64,000 nt of DNA from Piscibacillus halophilus (GTDB taxonomy: Bacteria > Bacillota > Bacilli > Bacillales > Alkalibacillaceae): NCBI RefSeq assembly GCF_900110685.1, contig NZ_FOES01000004.1, positions 80,632 through 144,631 on the forward strand, given 5' to 3'. The notes below the pieces were generated by a model. That model made no database searches, was not told where the DNA came from, and worked only from the letters and a program-made list of their open reading frames with translations. Of this stretch, positions 42,708-53,961 are shown piece after piece; the stretch's first letter is position 1; each line of letters begins with the position of its first letter. The translations under genes and the position numbers were made by a program.

Positions 42708-43639
42708 TAGCTTTCATCCAATTCTTTTTTAGCTTCCTCTACTAAGTCTTTAGCACCTTGTTGTATTAATTCTTTCGCCACTTCTTCACCAGCTTGAATT
42801 GGATCCGTGGATGACTTCTGAGTTTTAAGGACTGTCTTACCATCAGACGAAGATACTAATCCAATTAAAGTAATGATGTCGCCTTCTCTAATGGCATAAG
42901 CACCAATAGGTACTGAGCAACTACCTTCCAACATACTTAAAAATTTACGCTCAGCCGCAACAGTTGTAGCTGTATATTCATGATTGATTTTACCAAGAAG
43001 TTGTTTTAGTTCTTCATCACTTTCACGGCACTCAATGGCTAACGCACCTTGACCAACAGCCGGAAGGCAAACTTCAGGCTCTAAATATTGTGTTATTAGC
43101 TCAGTTGACCATCCCATTCGTTTTAAACCAGCTGCCGCTAAAATAATCGCATCAAAATTTTCTTCTTTTAGCTTTCTTAATCTCGTTTCAATGTTTCCAC
43201 GAATCCATTGAATGTTTAAATCAGGTCGATATGCAAGAAGTTGAGCTCCTCTTCTTAAACTGCTTGTCCCAATAATAGCCCCTTCTTTTAAATCATCCAG
43301 TTTGACATGATCATTAGAAATAAATGCATCCCGATGATCTTCACGTTCAGGTACACATGCAATTTCAAGACCGTCCGGTAACTGGGAAGGCATATCCTTC
43401 ATGCTATGTACGGCCATATCTATTTCATGATCAAACATAGCTTGTTCTATTTCTTTAACAAATAAGCCCTTGCCTCCGACCTTGGATAACGTGACGTCTA
43501 AAATTTTATCACCTTTTGTCACGATTTTTTTGACTTCAAACTCAAAGTCATTCGTATGTTTTTTTAATTGTTCAATAACCCATTCTGTTTGTGTCAAAGC
43601 CAAGTTACTGCGCCTTGAACCGATAACGATTTTTCTCAT
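42707..43639 (-). CDS. hemC: Hydroxymethylbilane synthase (porphobilinogen deaminase)
   Basis: Polymerises four porphobilinogens to hydroxymethylbilane. The 310-residue protein has [16 protein letters not shown] at the N-terminus, the catalytic Asp region [10 protein letters not shown] near 85, the cofactor arginines in [11 protein letters not shown], and the dipyrromethane-binding cysteine in [13 protein letters not shown] near 240. Complete. Confidence 0.97.
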   Translation of the reverse strand: MRKIVIGSRRSNLALTQTEWVIEQLKKHTNDFEFEVKKIVTKGDKILDVTLSKVGGKGLFVKEIEQAMFDHEIDMAVHSMKDMPSQLPDGLEIACVPEREDHRDAFISNDHVKLDDLKEGAIIGTSSLRRGAQLLAYRPDLNIQWIRGNIETRLRKLKEENFDAIILAAAGLKRMGWSTELITQYLEPEVCLPAVGQGALAIECRESDEELKQLLGKINHEYTATTVAAERKFLSMLEGSCSVPIGAYAIREGDIITLIGLVSSSDGKTVLKTQKSSTDPIQAGEEVAKELIQQGAKDLVEEAKKELDES

Positions 43640-43650
43640 CGTTGAGCCTC

Positions 43651-44478
43651 CTAATTAAAGTGAAAATTTGATAGAAATGAAAATAAGAAATAATTTAAAA
43701 ATAGAATAGAAAATGCAATAGTATTGGCATTTGCCATATCTTTACCGACAGTTTTATTCACAACTTTTCGATAGATCATAAATCCATATATGATAATGAC
43801 AATAAAGGAACCAATTGTTTTAGGGTCAATCCAATAAAACAAATCATTCGCTACATATGCCCATATAACTCCTAAAATTAAAGAAATTAATAATAAAGGT
43901 GTGGAGATGATCATCATTAGGAACGATAATTCTTCCATTTGGCCTAATCGACCCAACCTTTTTAAGGTCCTGCCCCACTTCTTTTCTTTCAACATTTTAA
44001 ATTGTAATAAATATAATACGGAAAAAGCAAAAGATATTGTAAATAACGTATAGGACAAAAAGGCTAATACAATGTGGAATAGTAATAATTCTCCTATAAA
44101 CTGAGTGCTAAAAGTCGTATCCTGGCTATTTAAATGGGAAACTAAAAAAATTAGCATAATAATAAAGCCGATTAAATTAATGACAAAAACTAAAAAATCC
44201 ACTTTGTAAAAATAATTCACCACGATCGATACTAATAAAATAAGCCAGGCATAGAAATAAAGTCCCTCTGTAATACTCAGTATAGGCAAAGTTCTAGTCA
44301 TATAAATCTCTCTAAATAAAAAAATGGTCTGTAAAATCCAAACCAATAAAAGTAACCAGAAGGCTAATTGGTTCGCCTTCCGGTCTTGCTTAACAAAATC
44401 ATAGAAATACATGATTAAACTTAATCCATATAAAATGACAATTAATTCAAAAATTCTTAAGCCTTCAAAGGCACTCAT
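43651..44478 (-). CDS. hemX: HemX, CcsA/CcmC-type membrane protein
   Basis: A 275-residue protein with eight hydrophobic helices of the cytochrome c assembly (CcsA/ResC) superfamily. In B. subtilis HemX lowers the level of HemA. Position between hemA and hemC is conserved. The conserved tryptophan-rich loop of true haem exporters is not obvious, only [19 protein letters not shown] near 220. Confidence 0.88.
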   Translation of the reverse strand: MSAFEGLRIFELIVILYGLSLIMYFYDFVKQDRKANQLAFWLLLLVWILQTIFLFREIYMTRTLPILSITEGLYFYAWLILLVSIVVNYFYKVDFLVFVINLIGFIIMLIFLVSHLNSQDTTFSTQFIGELLLFHIVLAFLSYTLFTISFAFSVLYLLQFKMLKEKKWGRTLKRLGRLGQMEELSFLMMIISTPLLLISLILGVIWAYVANDLFYWIDPKTIGSFIVIIIYGFMIYRKVVNKTVGKDMANANTIAFSILFLNYFLFSFLSNFHFN

Positions 44479-44493
44479 ATGAGCTTCCCCTTA

Positions 44494-45864
44494 TTAACGA
44501 TGTTGAATGGCTTGAATAAGACCTGCTAAAGGTAATGAACGACTAACTTCTTCATGACTTTGATGCTTTTGACTTTGTTGCTTTAATTCTTCTTGTACCT
44601 CTTCATCAATTCCAAATACACGGATAAATAACTTAAGCATATCATCAGCATGTTCTTCCCCAGCCATTTCTTTAGCTTGAAGGATTGGTTCTTTTAACAT
44701 TTGGTTAATAATACTTTTGGTATGTTTGTTTAAAACCTTTCGCTCACGATCTGTCAGGTTCGGCATTTTTCTCTCAATCGAAGCCATTGTCTGTTCTTGA
44801 ATAGTTAGTGCTTTCTTTCGTAACGCAGAAATAATTGGCACAACACCTAAAGTCGTTAACCATTCTTCAAACTCATTCAATTCTTCGTCAATCATTTTTT
44901 CTATCTCTGCCGCCGCTTTTTGTCGTTCAGATAAGTTTTGATCAACAATGCCTTGTAAATCATCAATATCGTATAAGAAAACATCATCTAGTTCATCAAT
45001 TGCTGGATCCAAATTACGAGGAACAGCAATATCTACAAGAAATATCGGCTTACCATTTCGCTTTTTCAAAAGGTTCGCCATTTGGTCTTTATTTAACACA
45101 AAATCATTTGAGCCAGCTGAAGTAATCAAAATATCAGCATGTGCTAATACCGATTCAAACTGTTCTAAAGGTTGAGCTTCACCATTAAAGCGATCAGCCA
45201 ACTCTTCAGCTTTTGAATAAGTTCTATTAACAACAGTAATTTTTTCGACCCCGCTACCATGTAAATTTTGAACAGCTAATTCTCCCATTTTACCAGCACC
45301 TAGAATAACAACATGCTGATTTTTTAACTGTCCGAAAATGGTTTTAGATAATTCGACGGCTGCATAACTAATAGATACTGCATGCTCACCTATATCCGTA
45401 TCACGATGACCTCGTTTAGCAGCTGTAATGGCTTGCTTAAATAACTGATTAAAAATAAGGCCAGATGCTTCTTTCTTTTGAGCAATTTGAAATGCATCCT
45501 TAACTTGTCCAAGAATTTGTGTTTCGCCTAAAACCATAGAGTCTAGTCCAGCTGATACTCGGAATAAATGTTGAATCGCATCTTTATCCTCGTAGATTTC
45601 CACATGTTTAGTCACATCATCTAAATCGACGGAAAACCAATTTGAAACAAAACGCTTCACATAATAACGGCCAGTATGTAACTGGTCTGCTACAACATAT
45701 AATTCCGTTCGGTTACAAGTTGACACAATAACATTTTCTAAAATGCTCTTTTCCTTATTTAATGCCACCATGGCATCGCCAACTTGATCTTCTTTAAAGG
45801 CTAATTTTTCCCTGATTTCAACTGGGGCTGTCCGATAGTTTAAGCTGACTACTATGACATGCAT
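44494..45864 (-). CDS. hemA: Glutamyl-tRNA reductase
   Basis: Reduces glutamyl-tRNA to glutamate-1-semialdehyde, first committed step of tetrapyrrole synthesis. It has the catalytic cysteine in STCNRTELY near residue 50, GETQILGQVKDAF near 115, and the NADPH motif VVILGAGKMGELA near 185. A GTG at 45873 is in frame, but the ATG at 45864 with GGGGTG six bases upstream gives MHVIVVSLNYRTAPVE, the usual start. First gene of the hem operon. Confidence 0.97.
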   Translation of the reverse strand: MHVIVVSLNYRTAPVEIREKLAFKEDQVGDAMVALNKEKSILENVIVSTCNRTELYVVADQLHTGRYYVKRFVSNWFSVDLDDVTKHVEIYEDKDAIQHLFRVSAGLDSMVLGETQILGQVKDAFQIAQKKEASGLIFNQLFKQAITAAKRGHRDTDIGEHAVSISYAAVELSKTIFGQLKNQHVVILGAGKMGELAVQNLHGSGVEKITVVNRTYSKAEELADRFNGEAQPLEQFESVLAHADILITSAGSNDFVLNKDQMANLLKKRNGKPIFLVDIAVPRNLDPAIDELDDVFLYDIDDLQGIVDQNLSERQKAAAEIEKMIDEELNEFEEWLTTLGVVPIISALRKKALTIQEQTMASIERKMPNLTDRERKVLNKHTKSIINQMLKEPILQAKEMAGEEHADDMLKLFIRVFGIDEEVQEELKQQSQKHQSHEEVSRSLPLAGLIQAIQHR

Positions 45865-46060
45865 ACCCTTCACCCCTTAACTGTACGTACAAATCTCATA
45901 ATGTTAGTATACCAATAATGACGTTTTTATTACTTATAAAACATGAACATAATATGAAAATTTGTGATAATATTAAATTAGAATTATTATTATTTACTAA
46001 TTGTAGCTTAACACACAGTCTTTCAACCATCAAGAAAACTGAATTTGGGAGCGGAGATCA

Positions 46061-46540
46061 TTGAACCAACAACGATCGTTTTTAGGAATTATTTTAATTG
46101 GTATCGGTATTTATTTCTTATTACAGCAATATTCCATTCCGTTTTTATCTCGTTTCGATACTTGGCCAACAATCCTTATCATATTAGGTATTGCCTTTTT
46201 ATTCAATGGTTATGCACAAAAACTTTCTGACAGCATTTTCCCTGGAGTTGTACTTTTAGGGTTAGGCATTCACTTCCACGCCTTAACTCATTCTGTTCAA
46301 TGGATTGACCATTGGGGAATGTATACGTTAATAATTGGGTTTGCATTTTTACTTAGATCTCAAAAAACAAACCAAGGCATGGTAGTAGGACTTATTTTTA
46401 TCATTATTTCTTTTATGGCGATTACTTCGATCGCGATGCCGAATTGGTTTAGATGGTTTGATTATATTTTTGTACAATTAGAAAGGTTTTGGCCCATTTT
46501 ACTCATTTTGATTGGAAGCATATTATTATTCAAAAAATAA
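46061..46540 (+). CDS. LiaI/LiaF-TM-like membrane protein
   Basis: A 159-residue protein with six or seven short hydrophobic helices and repeated WPTILIILGI / WPILLILIGS patterns, resembling the LiaI-LiaF transmembrane region (DUF5668) family. It starts with TTG after GGAG. It is divergent from hemA (187-base gap) and convergent with engB. The function is unknown; such domains occur in envelope-stress and anti-sigma contexts. Confidence 0.7.
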   Translation: MNQQRSFLGIILIGIGIYFLLQQYSIPFLSRFDTWPTILIILGIAFLFNGYAQKLSDSIFPGVVLLGLGIHFHALTHSVQWIDHWGMYTLIIGFAFLLRSQKTNQGMVVGLIFIIISFMAITSIAMPNWFRWFDYIFVQLERFWPILLILIGSILLFKK

Positions 46541-46642
46541 GTGATATTTAGAACAAATATTAATTACGAATACTCTTAAAGTATAAGGGTAGGAAGTTGA
46601 AATCGTACCTGTGCAATACAAAGGATTTTGACGAAGCTACAA

Positions 46643-46694
46643 AAAAGAAAGAAGCCGAACCTTAGGTATTAACAGCCTAAAGTTCGGCTTCTAT
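46643..46694 (-). repeat. Hairpin repeat copy 1 / terminator of engB
   Basis: GAAGCCGAAC (46650-46659) pairs with GTTCGGCTTC (46681-46690), with CTTAGG/CCTAA pairs inside. On the minus strand it ends in TTCTTTCTTTTTTG, so it terminates engB (stop at 46725). A close inverted copy is found at 56611-56670. Confidence 0.8.
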
Positions 46695-46724
46695 TAAAGT
46701 TATCACAATTTTTTTATACTGAAT

Positions 46725-47309
46725 CTAAGAAATAAATTCACTTAAATGTCTCCAAGCTTGATCTTTACCTTCTCCCGTCTCAGCGGAAAAAGCAACTAAA
46801 TGATCTTCAGACTCTAGATCTAGAGCTTCTCTAACTACTTTGATATGTTTGTCTCTCTTAGCTTTTTTGACTTTATCTAGCTTGGTCGCTACCACTAACA
46901 CAGGTATATCAAAGTGCTTTAGGAAATCATACATTATAATATCATCTTCTGTAGGTGGGTGACGTAGATCAATTAACAGGACAGTAGCTCTAAGTGTTTC
47001 ACGCTCCTGAAAATACTCTTCCATCATTCTTCCCCAAGCTTCTCGTTCTTTTTTAGATACTTTAGCATAACCATAACCAGGCACATCTACAAAGAAAAAG
47101 GACTCATTGATTTTATAAAAATTAAGCGTTTGAGTTTTCCCAGGTTTAGAAGATGTTCTTGCTAAACTTTTTCGTTGGATCATTTTATTGATAAAAGATG
47201 ATTTACCAACATTCGACCGACCAGCCAGAGCAATTTCTGGAAAGCCATCGTTTGGATATTGTTTTTTACTAACAGCACTGATCACTATTTCAGCTTGATT
47301 CACTTTCAT
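46725..47309 (-). CDS. engB: Ribosome biogenesis GTPase YsxC/EngB
   Basis: Essential small GTPase of 50S assembly. The 194 residues show G1 [12 protein letters not shown] near 30, G3 DVPGYGYA near 75 and G4 TKLDK near 143. The gene follows lon by 25 bases and ends in the hairpin repeat. Confidence 0.96.
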   Translation of the reverse strand: MKVNQAEIVISAVSKKQYPNDGFPEIALAGRSNVGKSSFINKMIQRKSLARTSSKPGKTQTLNFYKINESFFFVDVPGYGYAKVSKKEREAWGRMMEEYFQERETLRATVLLIDLRHPPTEDDIIMYDFLKHFDIPVLVVATKLDKVKKAKRDKHIKVVREALDLESEDHLVAFSAETGEGKDQAWRHLSEFIS

Positions 47310-47334
47310 ACTAATTTCTCCTTATCATTAAGGC

Positions 47335-49668
47335 TTACGATTGCGATACTTTTTCAGGTAATAAAGCGTGCTCTAATACTTCATCTAAATGTTTCACCTT
47401 AATAAACTTCAAACCTTTACGTACACTCTCTGGAATATCTTCTAAATCTTTATTATTCTCTTCTGGAATGATTATCGTTTTAAGTCCGGCACGGTGTGCA
47501 CTTAAGGCTTTTTCTTTTAATCCACCGATAGGTAAGACACGACCTCGTAGCGTAATTTCTCCTGTCATTCCAACTTCCTTCCGTACTGGCCGGTTTGTTA
47601 AAGCTGACACTAAAGCTGTCGCCATTGTGATCCCTGCTGACGGTCCATCTTTTGGCGTGGCTCCTTCTGGAACGTGAATGTGAACATCATACTTTTCATG
47701 GAAATCTTGTTCGATTTTTAATTCATCAGCTCGTGAGCGTATGTAACTGAACGCGGCTTGAGCCGATTCTTTCATGACGTCACCAAGTTTACCCGTTAAG
47801 GTTAACTTACCTGTTCCTTTAAATAGCGAAATCTCAATAGATAATGTATCACCGCCAGCTTGCGTATATGCAAGACCCGTTGCTGCTCCGATTTGATTAT
47901 CCGCTTCAGCTTGACCATAGCGAAAACGTGGTTTACCTAATAAATCTTCAAGACGATTTTCTGTCACCACTACACGTTTCTGCTCATCTGAAACAATGAT
48001 TTTAGCCGCTTTACGACAAATTGAAGCAAACTGTCGCTCAAGATTACGTACCCCAGCTTCTCTTGTGTACATACGAATTAATTTCAAAATGGCATCATCC
48101 CTAATTTGTAATTGCCCTTTGGTTAATCCGTTTTCTTTAAGTTGACGCGGCAATAAATGCTCTTTAGAAATATGCAATTTCTCTAGTTCCGTATATCCCG
48201 CAATAGTGATGACTTCCATACGATCCAGTAATGGACCTGGGACGGTTGCTAAATTGTTGGCCGTTGCAATAAACATGACTTTTGATAAGTCATAAGGCTC
48301 TTCAATAAAATGATCACTATAAGAGTGGTTTTGCTCTGGATCTAATACTTCTAACATAGCTGCGGATGGATCACCACGGAAGTCACTTGCCATTTTATCA
48401 ATTTCATCCAGTAAGAATACCGGGTTAATCGTTTCCGCTTTTTTCATCCCTTGAATAATTCTACCTGGCATAGCTCCGACATATGTTCTTCTATGTCCTC
48501 TAATTTCAGCTTCATCTCTTACACCACCAAGGGAAGCTCGCACAAAATTACGGTTGATGGCTCGGGAAATAGAACGCGCTAGAGATGTTTTACCTACACC
48601 TGGAGGTCCGACTAAACATAAAATTGGCCCTTTTAAAGAATTCGTTAGTTTTTGAACGGATAAATACTCTAACACACGTTCTTTAACTTTATCTAACCCA
48701 TAATGGTCTTCATTTAAAATCCGTTCCGCTCTTAATATATCTAAATTATCTTCTGTTTCTTTAGTCCAAGGTAACGATACTAACCATTCAATATAATTCC
48801 GAATGACCGAGCTCTCAGCAGACGTTTGTGGTACCTTCTCGTAACGATCTAATTCCTTTAACGCGATGTGTTCTATACGTTCAGGCATTTCAGCATTATC
48901 AATTTTCTCTTTTAATTCGGCTACTTCACCTGTTTTCCCATCTTTTTCACCAAGTTCTTTTTGAATAGCTTTAAGTTGTTCACGTAAGTAGTATTCGCGT
49001 TGTGTACGTTCCATCGAACGTTTCACTCTTTGTCCAATTTTCTTCTCCATACTTAGGACTTCTTTTTCATTATTGATTAATTGAATGATAAAATCCAAAC
49101 GTTCAGGAACATAAACAATTTCTAAAATCCTTTGCTTATGTTGAATTTTTAAAGATAAATGTGAACTGATCATATCTGCTAACCGACCTGGTTCATCAAT
49201 GTCTTTAACTGTATCAAAGGTTTCTTGATTTAGCTTTTTAGAGATTTTAGTAAATTCATAAAAGTCATTAATGAGCATTCTCATCATGGCTTGTTCTTCA
49301 ACTTCTTCTCCATGTTCCTCTTCTAATTCTTCATAAGAAACCACAAAATAGTCATCATCTTTAAGAAATGATTGGACTTCAGCACGCTTAAGTCCCTCAA
49401 CTAAAATACGACTTGTTCCATTTGGTAATTTCACCATTTGTTTAATATGAGCAATCGTACCTGTATGGTATAAGTCATCCTTAGACGGGTCTTCTAAAGA
49501 TGTATCACGTTGAGTCGCTAACATAATATGATGATCCTTCATCATAGCGTCTTCTAAAGCATTAACTGATTTATCTCTTCCTACATCTAAATGCATAACC
49601 ATTGATGGATAAACAACAACGCCACGCAATGGTAGGAGGGGGATTTCTGTTTGTTTATCGTTTCCCAA
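47335..49668 (-). CDS. lon: ATP-dependent protease Lon (LonA)
   Basis: The 777-residue cytoplasmic AAA+ protease has an N-terminal substrate domain ([15 protein letters not shown]), Walker [10 protein letters not shown] near 355, Walker [10 protein letters not shown] near 420, and a Ser-Lys proteolytic domain ([14 protein letters not shown] near 675, [14 protein letters not shown] near 720). Translation starts at TTG (49666-49668) after GGAGGTG. In B. subtilis lonB lies between clpX and lonA; here it is missing. Confidence 0.97.
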   Translation of the reverse strand: MGNDKQTEIPLLPLRGVVVYPSMVMHLDVGRDKSVNALEDAMMKDHHIMLATQRDTSLEDPSKDDLYHTGTIAHIKQMVKLPNGTSRILVEGLKRAEVQSFLKDDDYFVVSYEELEEEHGEEVEEQAMMRMLINDFYEFTKISKKLNQETFDTVKDIDEPGRLADMISSHLSLKIQHKQRILEIVYVPERLDFIIQLINNEKEVLSMEKKIGQRVKRSMERTQREYYLREQLKAIQKELGEKDGKTGEVAELKEKIDNAEMPERIEHIALKELDRYEKVPQTSAESSVIRNYIEWLVSLPWTKETEDNLDILRAERILNEDHYGLDKVKERVLEYLSVQKLTNSLKGPILCLVGPPGVGKTSLARSISRAINRNFVRASLGGVRDEAEIRGHRRTYVGAMPGRIIQGMKKAETINPVFLLDEIDKMASDFRGDPSAAMLEVLDPEQNHSYSDHFIEEPYDLSKVMFIATANNLATVPGPLLDRMEVITIAGYTELEKLHISKEHLLPRQLKENGLTKGQLQIRDDAILKLIRMYTREAGVRNLERQFASICRKAAKIIVSDEQKRVVVTENRLEDLLGKPRFRYGQAEADNQIGAATGLAYTQAGGDTLSIEISLFKGTGKLTLTGKLGDVMKESAQAAFSYIRSRADELKIEQDFHEKYDVHIHVPEGATPKDGPSAGITMATALVSALTNRPVRKEVGMTGEITLRGRVLPIGGLKEKALSAHRAGLKTIIIPEENNKDLEDIPESVRKGLKFIKVKHLDEVLEHALLPEKVSQS

Positions 49669-49794
49669 TGATGAACACCTCCATAATTTTCCGTACTTTA
49701 ATCATATAGAATTCCGATAAGCTTGTAAATTATTGTACACGTATATCGCACACCATTATTAGTATATACGAAGTTATCGAGAAGTATATAAAAT

Positions 49795-49826
49795 AAATAA
49801 ACTCGCCTGTGTAGGCGAGTTTATTT
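49795..49826 (-). terminator. Terminator after clpX
   Basis: AAACTCGCC (49799-49807) and GGCGAGTTT (49814-49822) with flanking A/T runs, about 20 bases after the clpX stop codon. Confidence 0.88.
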
Positions 49827-49846
49827 ATTAGTTCATTCAATTCGTT

Positions 49847-51124
49847 TTATGCACTCTCTTTTGGTTCTTCATTTTGATCGATAACAGAACCGTCTTTCAT
49901 TACTAATTTCGGCTTACCATCATCTAACTTAACCGTATCTTTCGTAATGATACACTTCTCAATATCATCACGTGAAGGTAAATCAAACATAACGTCTAAC
50001 ATGATTCCTTCAATGATGGAACGTAACCCACGAGCGCCCGTCTTACGTTCAATAGCTTTATTTGAGATCTCACGCAATGCTTCTTCTTCAAATTCTAATT
50101 CAACATCATCAATCTCAAATAATTTCTGATACTGCTTAACAAGTGCATTTTTCGGTTTCGTTAAAATTTCGACTAATGCATCTTCATCTAATTGTTCTAG
50201 ACTTCCGATTACTGGTAGACGACCAATAAATTCTGGAATTAACCCGTAACGAAGTAAATCTTCAGGTAATACTTTTGTAAGTAAGTCCTGTTCATTTACA
50301 TTAGCATTTTTAGCTTCAGCACCAAAACCAATGACTTTCTCGCCTAAACGACGTTTAACTATTTGATCGATTCCATCAAAGGCTCCACCAACAACGAAAA
50401 GGATGTTAGTTGTATCAATTTGAATAAATTCTTGATGCGGATGCTTACGTCCACCTTGAGGCGGTACACTTGCTTGAGTTCCCTCAAGAATTTTAAGTAA
50501 GGCTTGCTGTACACCTTCACCAGAGACATCTCTCGTAATAGATGGGTTTTCTGATTTACGTGCAACTTTATCAATTTCATCGATATAAATAATACCTTTT
50601 TCTGCCTTCTCAACGTCATAATCAGCAGCTTGAATCAATTTTAATAAAATGTTCTCGACATCTTCACCAACATAACCAGCTTCTGTTAATGACGTCGCAT
50701 CTGCAATTGCAAACGGTACATTTAAAATTCTAGCCAACGTTTGAGCTAATAATGTTTTACCGCTTCCTGTTGGTCCAAGTAATAAAATATTACTTTTAGA
50801 TACTTCAACATCATCGTTTTTCACATTGCCTGCATTTATACGTTTGTAATGGTTGTAAACAGCAACAGAAAGTGATTTTTTAGCTTTTTCTTGCCCAATC
50901 ACGTAATCGTCTAGGATTTCACAGATTTCCTTAGGTTTCGGAACATCTTTAAATTCTTCTGTTTCCGTTGAACCTAATTCCTCCTCTACAATCTCTGTAC
51001 AAAGGTCGATACATTCATCACATATATAAACGCCAGGTCCTGCGACTAGCTTACGAACTTGATCTTGTGTTTTTCCACAGAAAGAGCACTTTAGCTGCCC
51101 TTTTTCTTCGTTAAATTTAAACAT
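49847..51124 (-). CDS. clpX: ClpX, ATPase subunit of ClpXP protease
   Basis: Unfolds substrates and feeds them to ClpP. The 425-residue protein has the N-terminal C4 zinc finger (CSFCG...CDEC, residues 10-38), Walker [18 protein letters not shown] near 118, Walker [11 protein letters not shown] near 180, and the ClpP-binding IGF loop (KVIGFGAE near 265). Complete. Confidence 0.98.
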   Translation of the reverse strand: MFKFNEEKGQLKCSFCGKTQDQVRKLVAGPGVYICDECIDLCTEIVEEELGSTETEEFKDVPKPKEICEILDDYVIGQEKAKKSLSVAVYNHYKRINAGNVKNDDVEVSKSNILLLGPTGSGKTLLAQTLARILNVPFAIADATSLTEAGYVGEDVENILLKLIQAADYDVEKAEKGIIYIDEIDKVARKSENPSITRDVSGEGVQQALLKILEGTQASVPPQGGRKHPHQEFIQIDTTNILFVVGGAFDGIDQIVKRRLGEKVIGFGAEAKNANVNEQDLLTKVLPEDLLRYGLIPEFIGRLPVIGSLEQLDEDALVEILTKPKNALVKQYQKLFEIDDVELEFEEEALREISNKAIERKTGARGLRSIIEGIMLDVMFDLPSRDDIEKCIITKDTVKLDDGKPKLVMKDGSVIDQNEEPKESA

Positions 51125-51213
51125 TGTTTCACCCCATAAAAAGTCAATATTTTTATCTGTATTTTCAACAAGATGTCATATTATTGTTTGTATAAATCAA
51201 TCCCGTAATTCTC

Positions 51214-51242
51214 ATTATGTACTTGAAAATTAAATTAGTCAA
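51214..51242 (-). promoter_or_regulatory. Possible promoter of clpX
   Basis: Minus strand TTGACT (51237-51242) and CATAAT (51214-51219), spacer 17 bases, about 90 bases before the clpX start. Confidence 0.45.
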
Positions 51243-51322
51243 AAGAAAAACTTACAATCATTTTATGCGAAAAACTTTAAAAGTTACACATCTTTTGTCT
51301 TATGTATTTCTTTAATTATTGT

Positions 51323-51356
51323 AAAACAAGGCACGTAATTAAACGCGCCTTGTTTA
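51323..51356 (-). terminator. Terminator after tig
   Basis: AAACAAGGC and GCCTTGTTT around a 14-base loop, ending seven bases after the tig stop codon at 51363. Confidence 0.8.
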
Positions 51357-51362
51357 TAATCA

Positions 51363-52649
51363 TTATACAGTTTTACTTTCTTCAACAAGGAAGTCGATTG
51401 CCTTTTTCATTTTAAGGTCATCTTTAAGCATGTCAGTGTTACCACCAAGCATTTGTTTTAAGTTATCAATATCTGTGTTGTACATAGATGCCATTTGCTC
51501 TAATTCTTTTTCAACGTCTTCTTCCGTTACTTCTAAGTTTTCAGCTTTAGAAATGGCTTCTAACGTTAAGTTAGTACGTACTCGTTTCTCCGCATCTTCT
51601 TTCATTTGCTCTTTAAGAGCATTTTCATCTTGACCAGTGAATTGAGCGTACATGTCTAATGAAAGACCTTGCATTTGTAGACGTTGTTCAAATTCTTGCA
51701 TCATACGATCAAGTTCCGTATCAACCATTGCTTGTGGAACTTCCATTTCAGCATTTTCTGCCGCTTGGTTAACAAGTGCTTCACGCTTTTCAACGTCAGC
51801 ATCGTTTTTCTTTTCTTCTTCTAAACGTTCGCGAGTTTTTGTTTTAAGTTCGTCTAGAGACTCAACTTCTTCATCAACGTCTTTAGCGAACTCATCATCT
51901 AACTCAGGTAATTCTTTCGTTTTAATGTCGTGGATTTTAACTTTGAAAGTTGCTTCCTTACCTGCTAGTTCTTCAGCTTGGTAATCTTCAGGGAAGGTGA
52001 CAACCACATCAACGTCTTCTCCCGCTTCTTTACCTACTAATTGTTCTTCGAAACCAGGAATGAACTGGCCAGAACCAATCTCTAATGAATGATTTTCAGC
52101 AGCTCCGCCTTCAAACGCTTCACCATCAATGAAACCTTCAAAGTCCATAACTACTGTATCGCCATTTTCAACTTGGCCTTCCTCTTTAACAACAAGCTCA
52201 GCTTGCTTTTCTTGAAGTGACTTAAGTTCTTCTTCCACTTCTTCTTCTGTAACCGTTGTATCTTTTTCTTCAACTTCTAACCCTTTATAGTCACCTAATG
52301 TTACTTCAGGCTTTACAGTTACATTAGCTGTAAAGATAACGGGTTTATCTTTTTCAAGTTGCTCAATGTCCACATCTGGACGATCAACCGGTGTAATTCC
52401 TGCTTCTTCAATTGCTTTTGAATAAGCCTCTGGTAATACGATATCAATGGCTTCTTGATATAAAGCTTCTATACCAAAACGTTTTTCAAAAATGTTACGA
52501 GGTACTTTACCTTTACGGAAACCAGGTATTTGCACATCTTTTACAACTTTTTTAAACGCTTGATCTAAGGCTTGATTAAAATCGTCAGTGTCTACTTCAA
52601 ACGTTAAGACACCTTCATTGCCTTCTTTCTTTTCCCATTTTGCTGACAT
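51363..52649 (-). CDS. tig: Trigger factor chaperone
   Basis: Ribosome-bound chaperone and peptidyl-prolyl isomerase. About 428 residues: ribosome-binding domain with the signature [20 protein letters not shown] near 30-50, FKBP-type PPIase domain ([17 protein letters not shown] near 160) and the helical C-terminal domain. The frame is open to 52712, but the ATG at 52649 has GGAGGGAAG upstream and gives the usual MSAKWEK start. Confidence 0.97.
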   Translation of the reverse strand: MSAKWEKKEGNEGVLTFEVDTDDFNQALDQAFKKVVKDVQIPGFRKGKVPRNIFEKRFGIEALYQEAIDIVLPEAYSKAIEEAGITPVDRPDVDIEQLEKDKPVIFTANVTVKPEVTLGDYKGLEVEEKDTTVTEEEVEEELKSLQEKQAELVVKEEGQVENGDTVVMDFEGFIDGEAFEGGAAENHSLEIGSGQFIPGFEEQLVGKEAGEDVDVVVTFPEDYQAEELAGKEATFKVKIHDIKTKELPELDDEFAKDVDEEVESLDELKTKTRERLEEEKKNDADVEKREALVNQAAENAEMEVPQAMVDTELDRMMQEFEQRLQMQGLSLDMYAQFTGQDENALKEQMKEDAEKRVRTNLTLEAISKAENLEVTEEDVEKELEQMASMYNTDIDNLKQMLGGNTDMLKDDLKMKKAIDFLVEESKTV

Positions 52650-52737
52650 AAAACTTCCCTCCAAAAAACTATTTATTCCAATATTTTTTAGATAGCGAAC
52701 ATATAACATCACTATTCATGCATAAAGCAACCACTAT

Positions 52738-52765
52738 ATTATAACATAGAAATACTTCCGTTCAA
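52738..52765 (-). promoter_or_regulatory. Promoter of tig
   Basis: Minus strand TTGAAC (52760-52765) and a perfect TATAAT (52738-52743), spacer 16 bases. Leader about 80 bases. Confidence 0.65.
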
Positions 52766-52786
52766 TATTCTAATCCTAGGAAATTG

Positions 52787-53773
52787 TCAATCATCTATTT
52801 GAGAGAAATAGATTTTTTCTAAATGTTCAATTTGATCCATCCATTTTCTCGTTTCTTTAGATATGTATGTAGATTCCTCGGAATCATGAAGGCTTAAGTA
52901 ACGTTTCGCTAAATTAAGAACAGCATCAGCTATTCTTGATGCAGTTGTATCCTTCGGAGTAAATGGATACATGATGTACAAGTATCGATACAATATTTGT
53001 TTCGTAAATTGATAGAGTGTCGGATCATCTTGTTCAATTTCATCTAACTTCGCTAGACACTCCTTAGCGAAATCCATTTCTAAAATATCCTTTAAGCGAT
53101 TCGGTTGGAACCAATCCGTCTCCCCGAATTTCTCTATTTCGAGTTTTAGATCAATTTGTTCATCCATACACCACTGTAAAATACCTGTTTTAACCACAGG
53201 GTTTAGTTGTGTGTCGCTTAAATAAGGAACGATTTGATCTAAGTAAGATCCAATCGAATGTTTTCGATGATATGAGAGCAGTTTCCATTGTTCTTGAAAG
53301 TTACCATTTTCTAATGATTCTAGAAAATGATCCATATGCTCTGCCGAGTCACGTTCTGGAGTCTGTTCTTGAAATTGTTGACTCATATCATATAACTGTT
53401 TAAATGATTCTTCATATTCCACTGGGATGGATTCGTTCTCTTTAAACTCTTCTAATAAATCGACCACTTCAGCATACTGACTATTTTGAAATAAAATCGT
53501 CAAATAAATATGTAAGTACTTATAATAATGCTCATCGTCTTCTTTCATAAGCTTTCTACACAAACTAATCGCCTGTTCATACTGATTTATTTCAATTAAA
53601 CAGATGACTTTGGCAGTTAAGATATCGTGAGAAGCTTCATGAAATGATTCTAATTGCTCAATATGTAATAAAGCTTCTTTGTAATTCTTATGTTTAACAG
53701 CTTCAAAGGTCTTTTCTTCCAGCTGCTTTCTCCATCCCGGGAACATGACGACATCTTGATGTTCATAATCCAT
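52787..53773 (-). CDS. TPR-repeat protein, YsoA-like
   Basis: A 328-residue soluble, helical protein with tetratricopeptide-like repeats in the first 140 residues (KEALLHIEQLESFHEASHDI; YEQAISLCRKLMKEDDEHYY). It corresponds in position to ysoA upstream of tig in B. subtilis. TPR proteins act as protein-binding scaffolds; the partner is unknown. It is the last gene of the syntenic block. Confidence 0.75.
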   Translation of the reverse strand: MDYEHQDVVMFPGWRKQLEEKTFEAVKHKNYKEALLHIEQLESFHEASHDILTAKVICLIEINQYEQAISLCRKLMKEDDEHYYKYLHIYLTILFQNSQYAEVVDLLEEFKENESIPVEYEESFKQLYDMSQQFQEQTPERDSAEHMDHFLESLENGNFQEQWKLLSYHRKHSIGSYLDQIVPYLSDTQLNPVVKTGILQWCMDEQIDLKLEIEKFGETDWFQPNRLKDILEMDFAKECLAKLDEIEQDDPTLYQFTKQILYRYLYIMYPFTPKDTTASRIADAVLNLAKRYLSLHDSEESTYISKETRKWMDQIEHLEKIYFSQIDD

Positions 53774-53923
53774 CGCTCAACCATCCCGTCTTATAATATT
53801 TCCTGTTACTTTAACTTACCCATAATCGTTACATAAAAAACATGGAAAATTCAACTTCCCTTTCTTTGTAAAATCCTATTATATTTCTTATATTAATCAT
53901 ACATGATAAACATTGAATTTTAC

Positions 53924-53961
53924 ACTTTTAAAAGGTTGGAATTTACCAACCTTTTAAAATG
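53924..53961. terminator. Terminator overlapping the end of the ALDH pseudogene
   Basis: TTTTAAAAGGTTGG and CCAACCTTTTAAAA, a perfect 14-bp stem with a short loop, is symmetric with T runs on both sides and includes the final stop codon of the pseudogene. Confidence 0.8.
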
